Below, piece by piece: positions 19,366-27,259 of a stretch of DNA of 64,000 bases; the first letter of the stretch is position 1, and every line of letters begins with the position of its first letter. This DNA comes from Heliobacteriaceae bacterium (GTDB lineage: Bacteria; Bacillota; Desulfitobacteriia; Heliobacteriales; Heliobacteriaceae). Under the pieces are notes generated by a model. The model did not search any database and was not told the DNA's origin. It was given only the letters and a program-made list of their open reading frames with translations. The stretch lies in contig JAQWAU010000006.1 in the NCBI GenBank assembly GCA_028707535.1, positions 1-64,000 on the forward strand, given 5' to 3'. Made by a program: the position numbers and the translations under genes.

Positions 19366-20072
19366 GAACGGCTCCTTAAACCGGCCACTGCTTTTAACAC
19401 CAAGTTTTGGACAGCTGGTGTCTTAATCAGTTCGCCAAACATGTTCATCCGTTGCATCGTAGGGTTACCGGTATTCTCTTCCCGACCGGTCACCAGGGAA
19501 GCCAAGCCGAGCAAGGTATCCATATCTAAGCCCCCGATATTGAACCCACCCTGGTTTCGATCAGGTTGCTTTTGCTGCCGACGCCAACGGCGGTAAGCCC
19601 AACTTCCCCGTTTTGGCTTTACACCGATAAAGCCCATTGACCGGACCAATGAATCCATTGACTCATCCGCTTCCCTGAGCAGTCTTTCGACGCGTTCGGA
19701 ATTGGTCTTCAAACGCTGAATTTCTGTTTCGACCTTTTCTAATTCCAGCCCTTTCGGCAACAAACTTTGGACTGAAGAAATGAGAGTTCCGCCAGGGCTA
19801 ACACTCGCATCTGTCTCCTTGGTCTTTTCCAGCTTTTGGAGGGCGCCAGGTTGGGGGAGCAATGCCGGCGGCACCCCACCGGTTGTCGTCGCCCCTACTC
19901 TTTCTGCCGCTAGATCGGGGTCTTTTTTCCCACCCTTTAACCGCTCACTCAAATTTTCTTTTTGTCCTTCCAACCGGACGATTGTCCGGATCAGCCGGTT
20001 TTCCCGATTTTTTAACAATCTAATCCGCCGGTCCAACTTTTTTATTCTATTACGCGCCATAGTAGGCTTCAT
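19362..20072 (-). CDS. Hypothetical coiled-coil protein
   Basis: 236 aa ORF, basic coiled-coil N-terminus, C-terminal hydrophobic/Gly segment; no family recognised. Confidence 0.65.
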   Translation of the reverse strand: MKPTMARNRIKKLDRRIRLLKNRENRLIRTIVRLEGQKENLSERLKGGKKDPDLAAERVGATTTGGVPPALLPQPGALQKLEKTKETDASVSPGGTLISSVQSLLPKGLELEKVETEIQRLKTNSERVERLLREADESMDSLVRSMGFIGVKPKRGSWAYRRWRRQQKQPDRNQGGFNIGGLDMDTLLGLASLVTGREENTGNPTMQRMNMFGELIKTPAVQNLVLKAVAGLRSRS

Positions 20073-20152
20073 AATTACACCTCCACGTCCGTCCGGAAAC
20101 CCCTGACCTATTTACATATTATTGCATTCCGGCCATTTGGTGCCTGAAAAAA

Positions 20153-20179
20153 TAAAAACCCGTCCGCAAACGGACAGGT
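20153..20179 (-). terminator. Rho-independent terminator
   Basis: Minus strand ACCTGTCCGTTTGCGGACGGGTTTTTATTTTTT. Confidence 0.8.
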
Positions 20180-20200
20180 TTGTAGTGCATGGATCTAAAC

Positions 20201-20512
20201 TTAACCGGCTAATATCGCTTGGATTTCTGCCAAGGCACCCTTTTTTATCGTTGTGATCGATTGCTTAGCTGTTTCCTGTTCAATTAAAGCCTTGAATTCC
20301 CGCTTTTGTTCCAAGCTTAATTTGTTTACCAGTAATCGCACCAGTTCAACGGCTTGGCAGCATTCCTGATCATTTAACGCTTCGGCATTAATTACTTTGT
20401 CTAGAACCAGATCCAACTGCCGGGAAACTTCTTTGCCCAAGGCTGCCTCAGTCAAACTCTGCTGGCTGATCAGCCGAAAGACCACATCCCGGGTTAGTGC
20501 GAAGTCAATCAA
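20201..20512 (-). CDS. Hypothetical protein, paralog A (103 aa)
   Basis: Shares VLDKxxNxxxLND...AVxLV...LSxEQxRxxKxLxEQ...AL..I...L with 20772..21071. Confidence 0.72.
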   Translation of the reverse strand: MIDFALTRDVVFRLISQQSLTEAALGKEVSRQLDLVLDKVINAEALNDQECCQAVELVRLLVNKLSLEQKREFKALIEQETAKQSITTIKKGALAEIQAILAG

Positions 20513-20652
20513 TGTGTCCCAGCCTCCTCTTGAATTTCACCCTCCTTTGTTGCTACATAATATTGAGCACCTGCCTGAAGGGTTCCCCTCCCGGCTTGTC
20601 CCGCCCAAAATGAGCTGCCCTACCCCAGTGGGGCAGGGCCCCTACTACCGGA

Positions 20653-20757
20653 TTAACGGCAGTAGGGCCGGCAATAAAACCCCAACAAGGCAATAATGAG
20701 GATCAAAATCGCCAAGGCGATAATTTCGTAACAACAGCCGTAATTATGCCGGCTCAT
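20653..20757 (-). CDS. 34-aa single-TM micropeptide
   Basis: MSRHNYGCCYEIIALAILILIIALLGFYCRPYCR; upstream tgggggaac as candidate SD; similar to 27038..27139; absent from the ORF track. Confidence 0.6.
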   Translation of the reverse strand: MSRHNYGCCYEIIALAILILIIALLGFYCRPYCR

Positions 20758-20771
20758 ATTTGTTCCCCCAT

Positions 20772-21071
20772 TTACAACATTTTTTTGATTTGGTCAAGTG
20801 CCTTTTGGTCTTTGGCCGATACCTTAGACGTTTTCAGCAATTGCTCAAGCAACCCTTTGAGTTGTCGGCCTTGTTCCGGCGATAAATGCTGGGAAAACTT
20901 GCCGACGAGTTGTACTGCCCGTTGGCGGTCAGCATCATTCAACCCCTGGCGGTTGCGTAACTTGTCAACAATCCGGCCAATCTGCTTTTCCTCTTCCTTC
21001 CCAACAGGCAAGTTAAGTTTATCCTGTTTAACGATCTGTCCAACGGTTTCCTTTAGTTCGTTTATATCCAT
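20772..21071 (-). CDS. Hypothetical protein, paralog B (99 aa)
   Basis: MDINELKETVGQIVKQDKLNLPVGKEEEKQIGRIVDKLRNRQGLND...; paralog of 20201..20512. Confidence 0.75.
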   Translation of the reverse strand: MDINELKETVGQIVKQDKLNLPVGKEEEKQIGRIVDKLRNRQGLNDADRQRAVQLVGKFSQHLSPEQGRQLKGLLEQLLKTSKVSAKDQKALDQIKKML

Positions 21072-21161
21072 CCGGCTACCCCCTGTAACTCAATTTACCT
21101 TCCCGGAAATATCATATTAATAGGCTAGGCGACAGGTTCCTTAAAAGGAAACTAATGCAAA

Positions 21162-21290
21162 TTACCGGTGCCGGTCTTTGGGCCAATACCGGTGACCCAA
21201 ATAAAACATCACCATAATCACCGGAATATGCAAAAACCACCACCCGGCGCCAAGAAATTCAAATATCGTGCCGTCGATAGGGTTTCCCAT
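21162..21290 (-). CDS. 42-aa small membrane protein
   Basis: MGNPIDGTIFEFLGAGWWFLHIPVIMVMFYLGHRYWPKDRHR preceded by AGGAGGGAAGG; absent from the ORF track. Confidence 0.6.
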   Translation of the reverse strand: MGNPIDGTIFEFLGAGWWFLHIPVIMVMFYLGHRYWPKDRHR

Positions 21291-21387
21291 ATTTCCTTCC
21301 CTCCTGAGTCCTTTGCGTCAACCCGGCCACACCGGGCTGCATGAGGTGTGTCTCACCGGGCAACAATAAAAGTGGGAGGAATGTAGC

Positions 21388-21582
21388 ATGGCCGCATCTA
21401 TAAGCAGCTTTACCCCAGGTAAAGGGCTGGTCGTTTATCGTTTAAGCCCGGAGTCACTTGAAGATCTTTACCGCAAATACGGCCGACCGGGGGAAATTGC
21501 TCCTGGCGTCAAAGCTCCCCGCAAACGCACTTTGCCCCCCACCCGGGCACCAGGTGCCGTTCCTTTATTAGAGGCGGATTGA
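21388..21582 (+). CDS. Small hypothetical protein (64 aa)
   Basis: ATG with GTGGGAGGAATG upstream; no family recognised. Confidence 0.5.
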   Translation: MAASISSFTPGKGLVVYRLSPESLEDLYRKYGRPGEIAPGVKAPRKRTLPPTRAPGAVPLLEAD

Positions 21583-21606
21583 GGTAACCCGGTAAATTTT
21601 TTCCCC

Positions 21607-21635
21607 TTGCCATCCACAGTCACTTCGTCTATACT
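21607..21635 (+). promoter_or_regulatory. SigA-type promoter of rnpB
   Basis: TTGCCA - 17 nt - TATACT directly upstream of the RNase P RNA. Confidence 0.75.
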
Positions 21636-21660
21636 TGATCAATGCCAGTTGCTTGGCTAA

Positions 21661-22041
21661 AGAAAAAGAGTATGGGGGATAGTCGCAGCTTTTGGTTTTC
21701 CAGAAGTTGAGGAAATTCGAGACACGCCCACAATTGCTTGACAGTTGTGGAGTTTGGTGCCTGGTGCAAACCAGGGCAGGGCGACCTGACGACGACAAAA
21801 GCCTCTTGACAAAGAGGCAAGTAGTCGTAAAGTGCCACAGAAACGAGGTCTTCCGGTAACGGAAGAGTGCAAGGGTAAACTCCGCTAGCGTGCAACCCAA
21901 ATAGGCGGCTATAAGCCGTGGGTAGGGGCACTCGCCACCGGCGAGAAGTAGGTTGGGCCGCAGCCTGGCCTGCTTAGATAAATGACTATCCCTTGGCTTT
22001 GGCCAAGGACAGAATCTCGATTACAACCATGCTCTTTTTCT
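21661..22041 (+). ncRNA. rnpB: RNase P RNA, type B-like
   Basis: P1 AGAAAAAGAGTATGG/CCATGCTCTTTTTCT; P2 GGGATAGTC/GACTATCCC; conserved AAAGTGCCACAGAAAC, GGTAAACTCC, CCCAAATAGG, AGATAAATGACT, ACAGAA; P10.1 and P15.1 hairpins. Confidence 0.93.
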
Positions 22042-22042
22042 G

Positions 22043-22079
22043 AGACCAGAGGTTTTACCACCTCTGGTCTTGTTTTTTT
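22043..22079 (+). terminator. Rho-independent terminator of rnpB
   Basis: Perfect 10-bp stem agaccagagg/cctctggtct then ttgttttttt. Confidence 0.92.
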
Positions 22080-22086
22080 GCGCTTT

Positions 22087-23565
22087 TTAATCATCGTTGT
22101 TACCCCCACTGATCCGGTGTTTTTGCATCCGGTACACCAAAGCCGGCCGCGTTAACCCCAAGAATTCGGCTGCCCGGACCTGGTTGCCCCGAAAATGTTT
22201 CAGAACGGAAATGATTAGCGTACGTTCCAGTTGTTCCAGGGAAATCTGCTCTCCCCGGATATCTAGGGAAAAATCTTCGTCCCCGATCCGCAATGGTCCC
22301 GGCTCACGCACCTCTTTACCGCCTCGATGATGGATGCCCTTTTTCCGTCGAACATTAATCCCGGCGGTTGCCCGTTGCAAACCGGCGCCTTCCTTGACCG
22401 GTTCCCCCGCCCCGGCAGGTAAAGCCAGCTCGCGCTCGGTGAGGAATTCTTCGTGGCCTAAAAGCACCGCCCGTTCTACCACATTGCCTAGTTCCCGCAC
22501 ATTGCCAGGCCAATTATAAGCCGTAAGCATTTCCAGGGCCGGGGCGGAAAACCCTTTGAACCGCCCGTGGGGATCAAAACGGTGCAGAAAATGCCGGGCC
22601 AATAAGGGAATGTCTTCCTTCCGCCGACGTAAAGGGGGCAAATAAACCGGGATTACCTTTAATAGGTAATACAGGTCCGCACTAAATTCACCGGCCTGTA
22701 CGGCCTGGGCCAAATCCCGGGAAGAGGCGGCTATAATCCGCACATCTACCGGGAGCTTTTTCGTTCCGCCAACCCGGATAAAAGCCCCATCCGCCAACAC
22801 CTGGCTTAAGTGGGCCTGGACAACCACCGGCAAGCTGGCTATCTCCTCTAAAAACAAGGTTCCCCGGTGAGCCAATTCCAACCGGCCTGGTCTCGCTTCC
22901 CGCCCATTCTCCCCCTGAAACCCGGACTCTAAGCCGAAAAGTTCAATTTCCGCCAAACTAGGCGGCAAGGCCGCTAAATTGACCCCCACAAAAGGAAATT
23001 CCCGACGCCGGCCGTGGTAATGCAAAGCCCGGGCCACCACCTTTTTCCCGGTCCCATGCTCCCCTTGCAGCAGGACTGTCGCCCGGGCAGAGGCAATTTC
23101 GCCAATCAAGCCCCGGATCGCTTGCATCGCCGGATAATTGCCGACTAATTCAAAATCCCCACCCAGCCGGGACATTTCCCCCCTTAAGAACCGCACTTCC
23201 CGGATCAGGTTTTCCCGTTCCAGGCAGTTTGCCACCGCCCAACGCAGCTCTTCCAAATCAAACGGCTTCGGTAAAAAGCCGGCAACACCCAAGGCTAATA
23301 CCTGGTCTAGCCCATCAAGCGCACCATCGGACAAGGCTACCAGGATTGGCCGCCGGGGATACCGTTGCTGTAGTGAACGAATCGCCGCCAGCCCTTCCGC
23401 ATCCGGAAAGTTCAAATCGAGAACCACCAAATCCGGTTCGTCCGGCCCGGCTTCCCGTGCCGCCAGATCGCCCTGGGCAACCCGGTAGCCCACCCGGCAC
23501 AAACCCCTGACCAAAACCAAACGCATCTCTTCTTCACCGGCGACGACCAAAACTGTGGCTTGCAT
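22087..23565 (-). CDS. NtrC-type response regulator (REC-AAA+-Fis HTH) with degenerate GAFTGA
   Basis: REC LDLNFPD and LPKPF; Walker A GEHGTGKK; RGTLFLEEI; PPLRRRKEDIPLL; C-terminal Fis HTH; ATG at 23565 preferred. Confidence 0.9.
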   Translation of the reverse strand: MQATVLVVAGEEEMRLVLVRGLCRVGYRVAQGDLAAREAGPDEPDLVVLDLNFPDAEGLAAIRSLQQRYPRRPILVALSDGALDGLDQVLALGVAGFLPKPFDLEELRWAVANCLERENLIREVRFLRGEMSRLGGDFELVGNYPAMQAIRGLIGEIASARATVLLQGEHGTGKKVVARALHYHGRRREFPFVGVNLAALPPSLAEIELFGLESGFQGENGREARPGRLELAHRGTLFLEEIASLPVVVQAHLSQVLADGAFIRVGGTKKLPVDVRIIAASSRDLAQAVQAGEFSADLYYLLKVIPVYLPPLRRRKEDIPLLARHFLHRFDPHGRFKGFSAPALEMLTAYNWPGNVRELGNVVERAVLLGHEEFLTERELALPAGAGEPVKEGAGLQRATAGINVRRKKGIHHRGGKEVREPGPLRIGDEDFSLDIRGEQISLEQLERTLIISVLKHFRGNQVRAAEFLGLTRPALVYRMQKHRISGGNNDD

Positions 23566-23615
23566 AAACCATAACCTCCTGCTCCTATCCGCAAGCAAAT
23601 TCAGCCTGTACCGGC

Positions 23616-24116
23616 TTATTGGTCAGTACCTAAGGCACTTTCCGCCATCACCTCCGCGGGCAAGGCCTGCAAACGTTCGTTTTGCCGCCGGACTTGACCG
23701 GCAATTATTTGCGTATAACCTAAAACATCGGAACGATAACCGGTTTCCTCTTCCAAGAGCCGGACTGCTCCCCAGATAATCCCCAGCGAATTTTGCAAAT
23801 CCGAAACCAACCTGACCGCTACTTTTCCCCAACACGCCGCCGGGCCCAAACAAGCCGGTTTTTCGGCCCCGGCTGTCTTGTTATCGCTTCCGGCAGGAGC
23901 CTTCAGCTGCCGACAAAAGCCGGCCAGACCGGCAATCCCACCGACCAAACAAATCATTGCCGCCCCGACCACCGCTACAGCAGCCGGGGCGGCAATCTTT
24001 CCCGGAACAAAATCACTAGCCAGGCTCCCCAGCAAAAAAGCCGAAACCGCTGTAGGTAAGACCACCCCAGCCAGTAACCAACCCACCAATCTCACCCACC
24101 CCCCAGCCAAAAACAA
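23616..24116 (-). CDS. Membrane protein with HisKA-like segment lacking the phospho-acceptor His and the ATPase domain
   Basis: Two N-terminal TM segments; LVSDLQNSLGIIWGAVRLLEEE...YTQIIAGQVRRQNERLQAL resembles an H-box DHp helix pair. Confidence 0.6.
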   Translation of the reverse strand: MFLAGGWVRLVGWLLAGVVLPTAVSAFLLGSLASDFVPGKIAAPAAVAVVGAAMICLVGGIAGLAGFCRQLKAPAGSDNKTAGAEKPACLGPAACWGKVAVRLVSDLQNSLGIIWGAVRLLEEETGYRSDVLGYTQIIAGQVRRQNERLQALPAEVMAESALGTDQ

Positions 24117-24166
24117 TCAAGCCCCGGCGGGAATTCCGGCCAAGGCTTACTGCAAACCACTATTAC

Positions 24167-24421
24167 TTACCGGGTAACAGGGTCTCCCCTTGTTGCAACA
24201 TGAACCGCCAGCATTTCAAGTGAGTGGTCCAGTTGCTCTAATTGTCGGTTCATCGCCACTAATTGCTGCTGTGCTTGCTGAACCTTAGACTCTAGTGCCA
24301 CAATATCCGCCAAAACCGGCCCGAGCAACCCAGCAACATATCCTTCAAGGACCTGCCGGCAGACTGTTTCCGGATCGCGATCAACTTCTTCTGTTCTTGC
24401 GCTTTGAACCACAATCTCCAC
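24167..24421 (-). CDS. Small coiled-coil hypothetical protein (84 aa)
   Basis: ORF directly upstream of 23616..24116 on the same strand; heptad-like C-terminal half. Confidence 0.5.
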   Translation of the reverse strand: MEIVVQSARTEEVDRDPETVCRQVLEGYVAGLLGPVLADIVALESKVQQAQQQLVAMNRQLEQLDHSLEMLAVHVATRGDPVTR

Positions 24422-24496
24422 TCCCTGCCAGCCGAAATGTTACGCCGTCAGAAGAGTATATGTGCCGGTGCTCGCTTTCTAGAACTAAGTCTGTTT

Positions 24497-24537
24497 TAAA
24501 CAAAACAAAGGGCTATCCCTAAATTTAGGACAGCCCC
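24497..24537 (-). terminator. Putative rho-independent terminator
   Basis: gggctatcc/ggacagccc stem with a T-rich tail on the minus strand. Confidence 0.6.
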
Positions 24538-24555
24538 AGCCAGCAATAATCCGGA

Positions 24556-24657
24556 TTAGCGGTGATGCCAGGCCGATTCCAGCCAAAAAAGAAGCATCAA
24601 CAATGTGGTGATAACCATTCCGAGAAACTGATAGACAATGTAATTAAGGTGGGCCAC
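24556..24657 (-). CDS. 33-aa membrane micropeptide
   Basis: GTG start after GAGGTGATTGCT; (M)AHLNYIVYQFLGMVITTLLMLLFWLESAWHHR. Confidence 0.5.
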   Translation of the reverse strand: MAHLNYIVYQFLGMVITTLLMLLFWLESAWHHR

Positions 24658-24678
24658 AGCAATCACCTCGTTTCCCTA

Positions 24679-24828
24679 CTATTCCCGGTCATCGTCCACT
24701 GTGTCCGGGTAGCCCCAATGGCGTCTGAGCAAAATCAAGATTTGCGCCAGTGAGCTGCGAATTGCCATCAGGGTAAAAACAAACCAAATAAAAATAAGGA
24801 GAATAGAAACCCCAAAGAAAAAATCCAT
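24679..24828 (-). CDS. 49-aa membrane micropeptide
   Basis: MDFFFGVSILLIFIWFVFTLMAIRSSLAQILILLRRHWGYPDTVDDDRE (hydrophobic then charged tail); SD weak. Confidence 0.4.
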   Translation of the reverse strand: MDFFFGVSILLIFIWFVFTLMAIRSSLAQILILLRRHWGYPDTVDDDRE

Positions 24829-24965
24829 TGTTCCGGGAACGTAATCGATTTTCTGTCACCTCACTAACAAGCCAGCCAATTGGAAACCCACAACCTTAAG
24901 GCCGTTAATTGCTGCTAAGTATATTATAGCCGAAAACACGCCTTTTTGCCGAATAGGGAAGAAAA

Positions 24966-25006
24966 CGAAAACGGCCCCGGCAGACTTACATCACCGCCTG
25001 GGGCCG
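24966..25006 (-). terminator. Rho-independent terminator
   Basis: cggccccgg...cctggggccg stem followed by T-rich sequence on the minus strand. Confidence 0.7.
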
Positions 25007-25030
25007 CACTTTAAATTATTTCAATTCGTC

Positions 25031-25762
25031 CTATCCGTCCGAAAAAGACCCTTGAATCCCCACAGGCAAGTCCATAACCTGCACCCCTGCGGGCAGTTCA
25101 AACTCGCTGTCGGCAACACTGTTAACCGTTAGGTTCTTGAATTCCATCACGTTCAAAGGCTTGCCGTCTTGGAAGGTTTCTACCTTCACCGGGAAACCGT
25201 ATTCTTCCCAAATATAGTATTTTTCGCCCCAATTTTGCTCCTGGTGCTCTACCAGCCGGCATTGCTTGCCGTCAACAACCACCCGGCCCCCATCCTTAAA
25301 ATAAGCCGGGTTCCATTTTTCTGATTCGGTAATGGTTACCGGATCTTTCGCCTCTTTATCTTTTGGCAGGGGGTATTTCATCGCGGTTTTTTCGGCCGGC
25401 ATCACCATATACAGGACATCAGGCTTCATTATATTAATGATCGTATTTCCCGCCGGGTCTGTAGTTTGCACCTTCGTTTGCTGCCCTTTAATCCACATCT
25501 TCGCCGTTGTCTTTTGGTTGTTGGCCTGGTCGGTAAATATGCTGTCAAAAGACATGGAATCCACTTTTTTCACGCGTTCCTTCACAAAAAGATCAGCTAA
25601 CGGGACACCGGTGTCTTTGTTATCACTAACAGCCTGTTTACTGCCGGCAGCCGGCTGGTCCTTATCCGCCGGCGTTCCCCCGCCACAGCCGGCAACCATG
25701 GCGGCAACAAGCGCCAAGGCCAGCAGCAGGACCGTCAATCGGAACCGTTGGCTCATTGTCAA
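25031..25762 (-). CDS. LolA-like/outer-membrane-lipoprotein-sorting-type lipoprotein
   Basis: Lipobox VAGCGGG; FDSIFTDQANNQKTTAKMWIKGQQTKVQTTDPAGNTIINIMKPDVLYMVMPAEKTAMKYPLP. Confidence 0.75.
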   Translation of the reverse strand: MTMSQRFRLTVLLLALALVAAMVAGCGGGTPADKDQPAAGSKQAVSDNKDTGVPLADLFVKERVKKVDSMSFDSIFTDQANNQKTTAKMWIKGQQTKVQTTDPAGNTIINIMKPDVLYMVMPAEKTAMKYPLPKDKEAKDPVTITESEKWNPAYFKDGGRVVVDGKQCRLVEHQEQNWGEKYYIWEEYGFPVKVETFQDGKPLNVMEFKNLTVNSVADSEFELPAGVQVMDLPVGIQGSFSDG

Positions 25763-25844
25763 TCCCTCCCAAACATTTTGATTGAGTTAATTCTTACATT
25801 GTTCCAGTCAACGGTCTTTAATTATATTGCTAAATGTTGTTGAA

Positions 25845-26747
25845 TTATTGCTTAGTTCCCCAAATCGTTTTGCGGTAGCCGGAAGGAGATATCCCGAATT
25901 TACGCTTGAAAACGGTCGAAAAATGACTCAAATTGTTAAATCCGCAAGCCAGGCAAACTTCAGTAATCGTCGTGTCTTGCCTGTCCAATAATTCCCGGGC
26001 TTTCTCCAATTTAATCGTCAACAAATATTCATATGGCGTCATGCCGGTCTGGGCCTTGAAAACCCGGATAAAATGGTAGGGGCTCAAATTAGCTACCCCG
26101 GCGAGTTGTTCCAGGGAGTAATTCTTGTTGTACAATTCCCTTAAAAAGCTGATCGCCCGGTTAATGTTCTCTTTTTCATTATACTGCCGCCCGGCCGGAT
26201 ATAATGGAAGGTTACTTTTCAATTGACGCAGCAAGAGTACGGCAATCTGATAGCTCAAGCTTTGCAGGATAAAACCGTGCCCGGCCTGACGCTGTTTAAA
26301 TTCGGTCACAAACAAGTGGATCAGGTTCTGTAGGGTCTGGTTAAAAGGGATCCCTTCGTTACAGAACCAGACACCATCAACCCCGAAAGCTGATCGGGAA
26401 ACCTCCTTGATGAATTCGCTTTCAATATTTACCGCCAACAAATGCAAGTCGCTGAGTGGACAGGCCGAACCGTGATCCTGTTCCGAATTAAAGGGAACAA
26501 TTTCGTCTTGATTAATCAAGATCCTGAATCGGTCCATCCGCGTTGGCACGGGACCCGACAGCGGGACAACAAATTCATAACTGTTGTGGCTATGGGTACC
26601 CTCAGGCAGGTTAATACCCTGTTTAGTTAAGAAAACGGTCATCTGTACACCGACACAGATTTCCAGCTCACTGCGAATTTCTTCAAGCGGATAGGGAAAA
26701 ACCCCTCCGTCACAGCATTGCTTGATAAAAGGATCCACCGGTTTCAC
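25845..26747 (-). CDS. AraC family transcriptional regulator
   Basis: C-terminal double HTH: YSLEQLAGVANLSPYHFIRVFKAQTGMTPYEYLL...CGFNNLSHFSTVFKRKFGISPSGYRK. Confidence 0.95.
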   Translation of the reverse strand: MKPVDPFIKQCCDGGVFPYPLEEIRSELEICVGVQMTVFLTKQGINLPEGTHSHNSYEFVVPLSGPVPTRMDRFRILINQDEIVPFNSEQDHGSACPLSDLHLLAVNIESEFIKEVSRSAFGVDGVWFCNEGIPFNQTLQNLIHLFVTEFKQRQAGHGFILQSLSYQIAVLLLRQLKSNLPLYPAGRQYNEKENINRAISFLRELYNKNYSLEQLAGVANLSPYHFIRVFKAQTGMTPYEYLLTIKLEKARELLDRQDTTITEVCLACGFNNLSHFSTVFKRKFGISPSGYRKTIWGTKQ

Positions 26748-26882
26748 CCCTCTTGGGCCAACGATTAACCAAATTTAAACTCATTTTAACCCAATGCCCA
26801 CCTTGGCACATTTTGGCACCTTACTGACTATCATAATAACGAAGATACAGTTTGCAACCATCACAAATAAGGAGGGATTGCC

Positions 26883-27008
26883 GTGGGTCATCGTTGCGGA
26901 GGTTTTTTAGGTGATTTCAGCAATGTAGCTGGTCTTGTGATTGCCCTGATCGTAATTGGCGCGTTTTTCCCGGATTTGTTCGGTTGTGGTTCTCGGTCAT
27001 GCGACTAG
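26883..27008 (+). CDS. 41-aa Gly/Cys-containing membrane micropeptide
   Basis: AAGGAGGGATTGCC-GTG; (M)GHRCGGFLGDFSNVAGLVIALIVIGAFFPDLFGCGSRSCD. Confidence 0.6.
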   Translation: MGHRCGGFLGDFSNVAGLVIALIVIGAFFPDLFGCGSRSCD

Positions 27009-27037
27009 TTTAAGTAAGTTTAAGGGAGGCTAAGGTT

Positions 27038-27139
27038 ATGAGTTCTCGCCGGTTTTTCGGTTTTGGAAATGATATTGTTGCACTGGCTATTCTAATCATT
27101 ATTATCGCTATTCTCGGAATGAACGCCCAGCATTGTTAA
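27038..27139 (+). CDS. 33-aa single-TM micropeptide
   Basis: AAGGGAGGCTAAGGTT-ATG; MSSRRFFGFGNDIVALAILIIIIAILGMNAQHC; similar to 20653..20757. Confidence 0.6.
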   Translation: MSSRRFFGFGNDIVALAILIIIIAILGMNAQHC

Positions 27140-27161
27140 TAAATTTCCCCCTTTCTCCTTT

Positions 27162-27198
27162 GTTTGGCCGGGCGGAAGCTTAAACCGCCCGGCCAAAC
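27162..27198 (+). terminator. Strong hairpin (terminator-like)
   Basis: Perfect 14-bp inverted repeat gtttggccgggcgg/ccgcccggccaaac after the micropeptide gene; short T-tract. Confidence 0.6.
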
Positions 27199-27259
27199 GT
27201 TTGTCCATTATTGCCCATTATGGTAATATTGGTACCAGCTACTTTCTGGAGGTGAAGGA

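Noticed and set aside
21661-22041. Apparent loss of the P11-P14 specificity region in RNase P RNA
   Set aside because: It looked truncated against the E. coli (type A) RNA, but the segment aligns well with the B. subtilis type B specificity domain, so nothing is missing.
25031-25762. LolA-like lipoprotein as evidence for an outer membrane
   Set aside because: LolA-fold lipoproteins are common in monoderm Firmicutes; no BamA, LPS or Lpt genes seen here.
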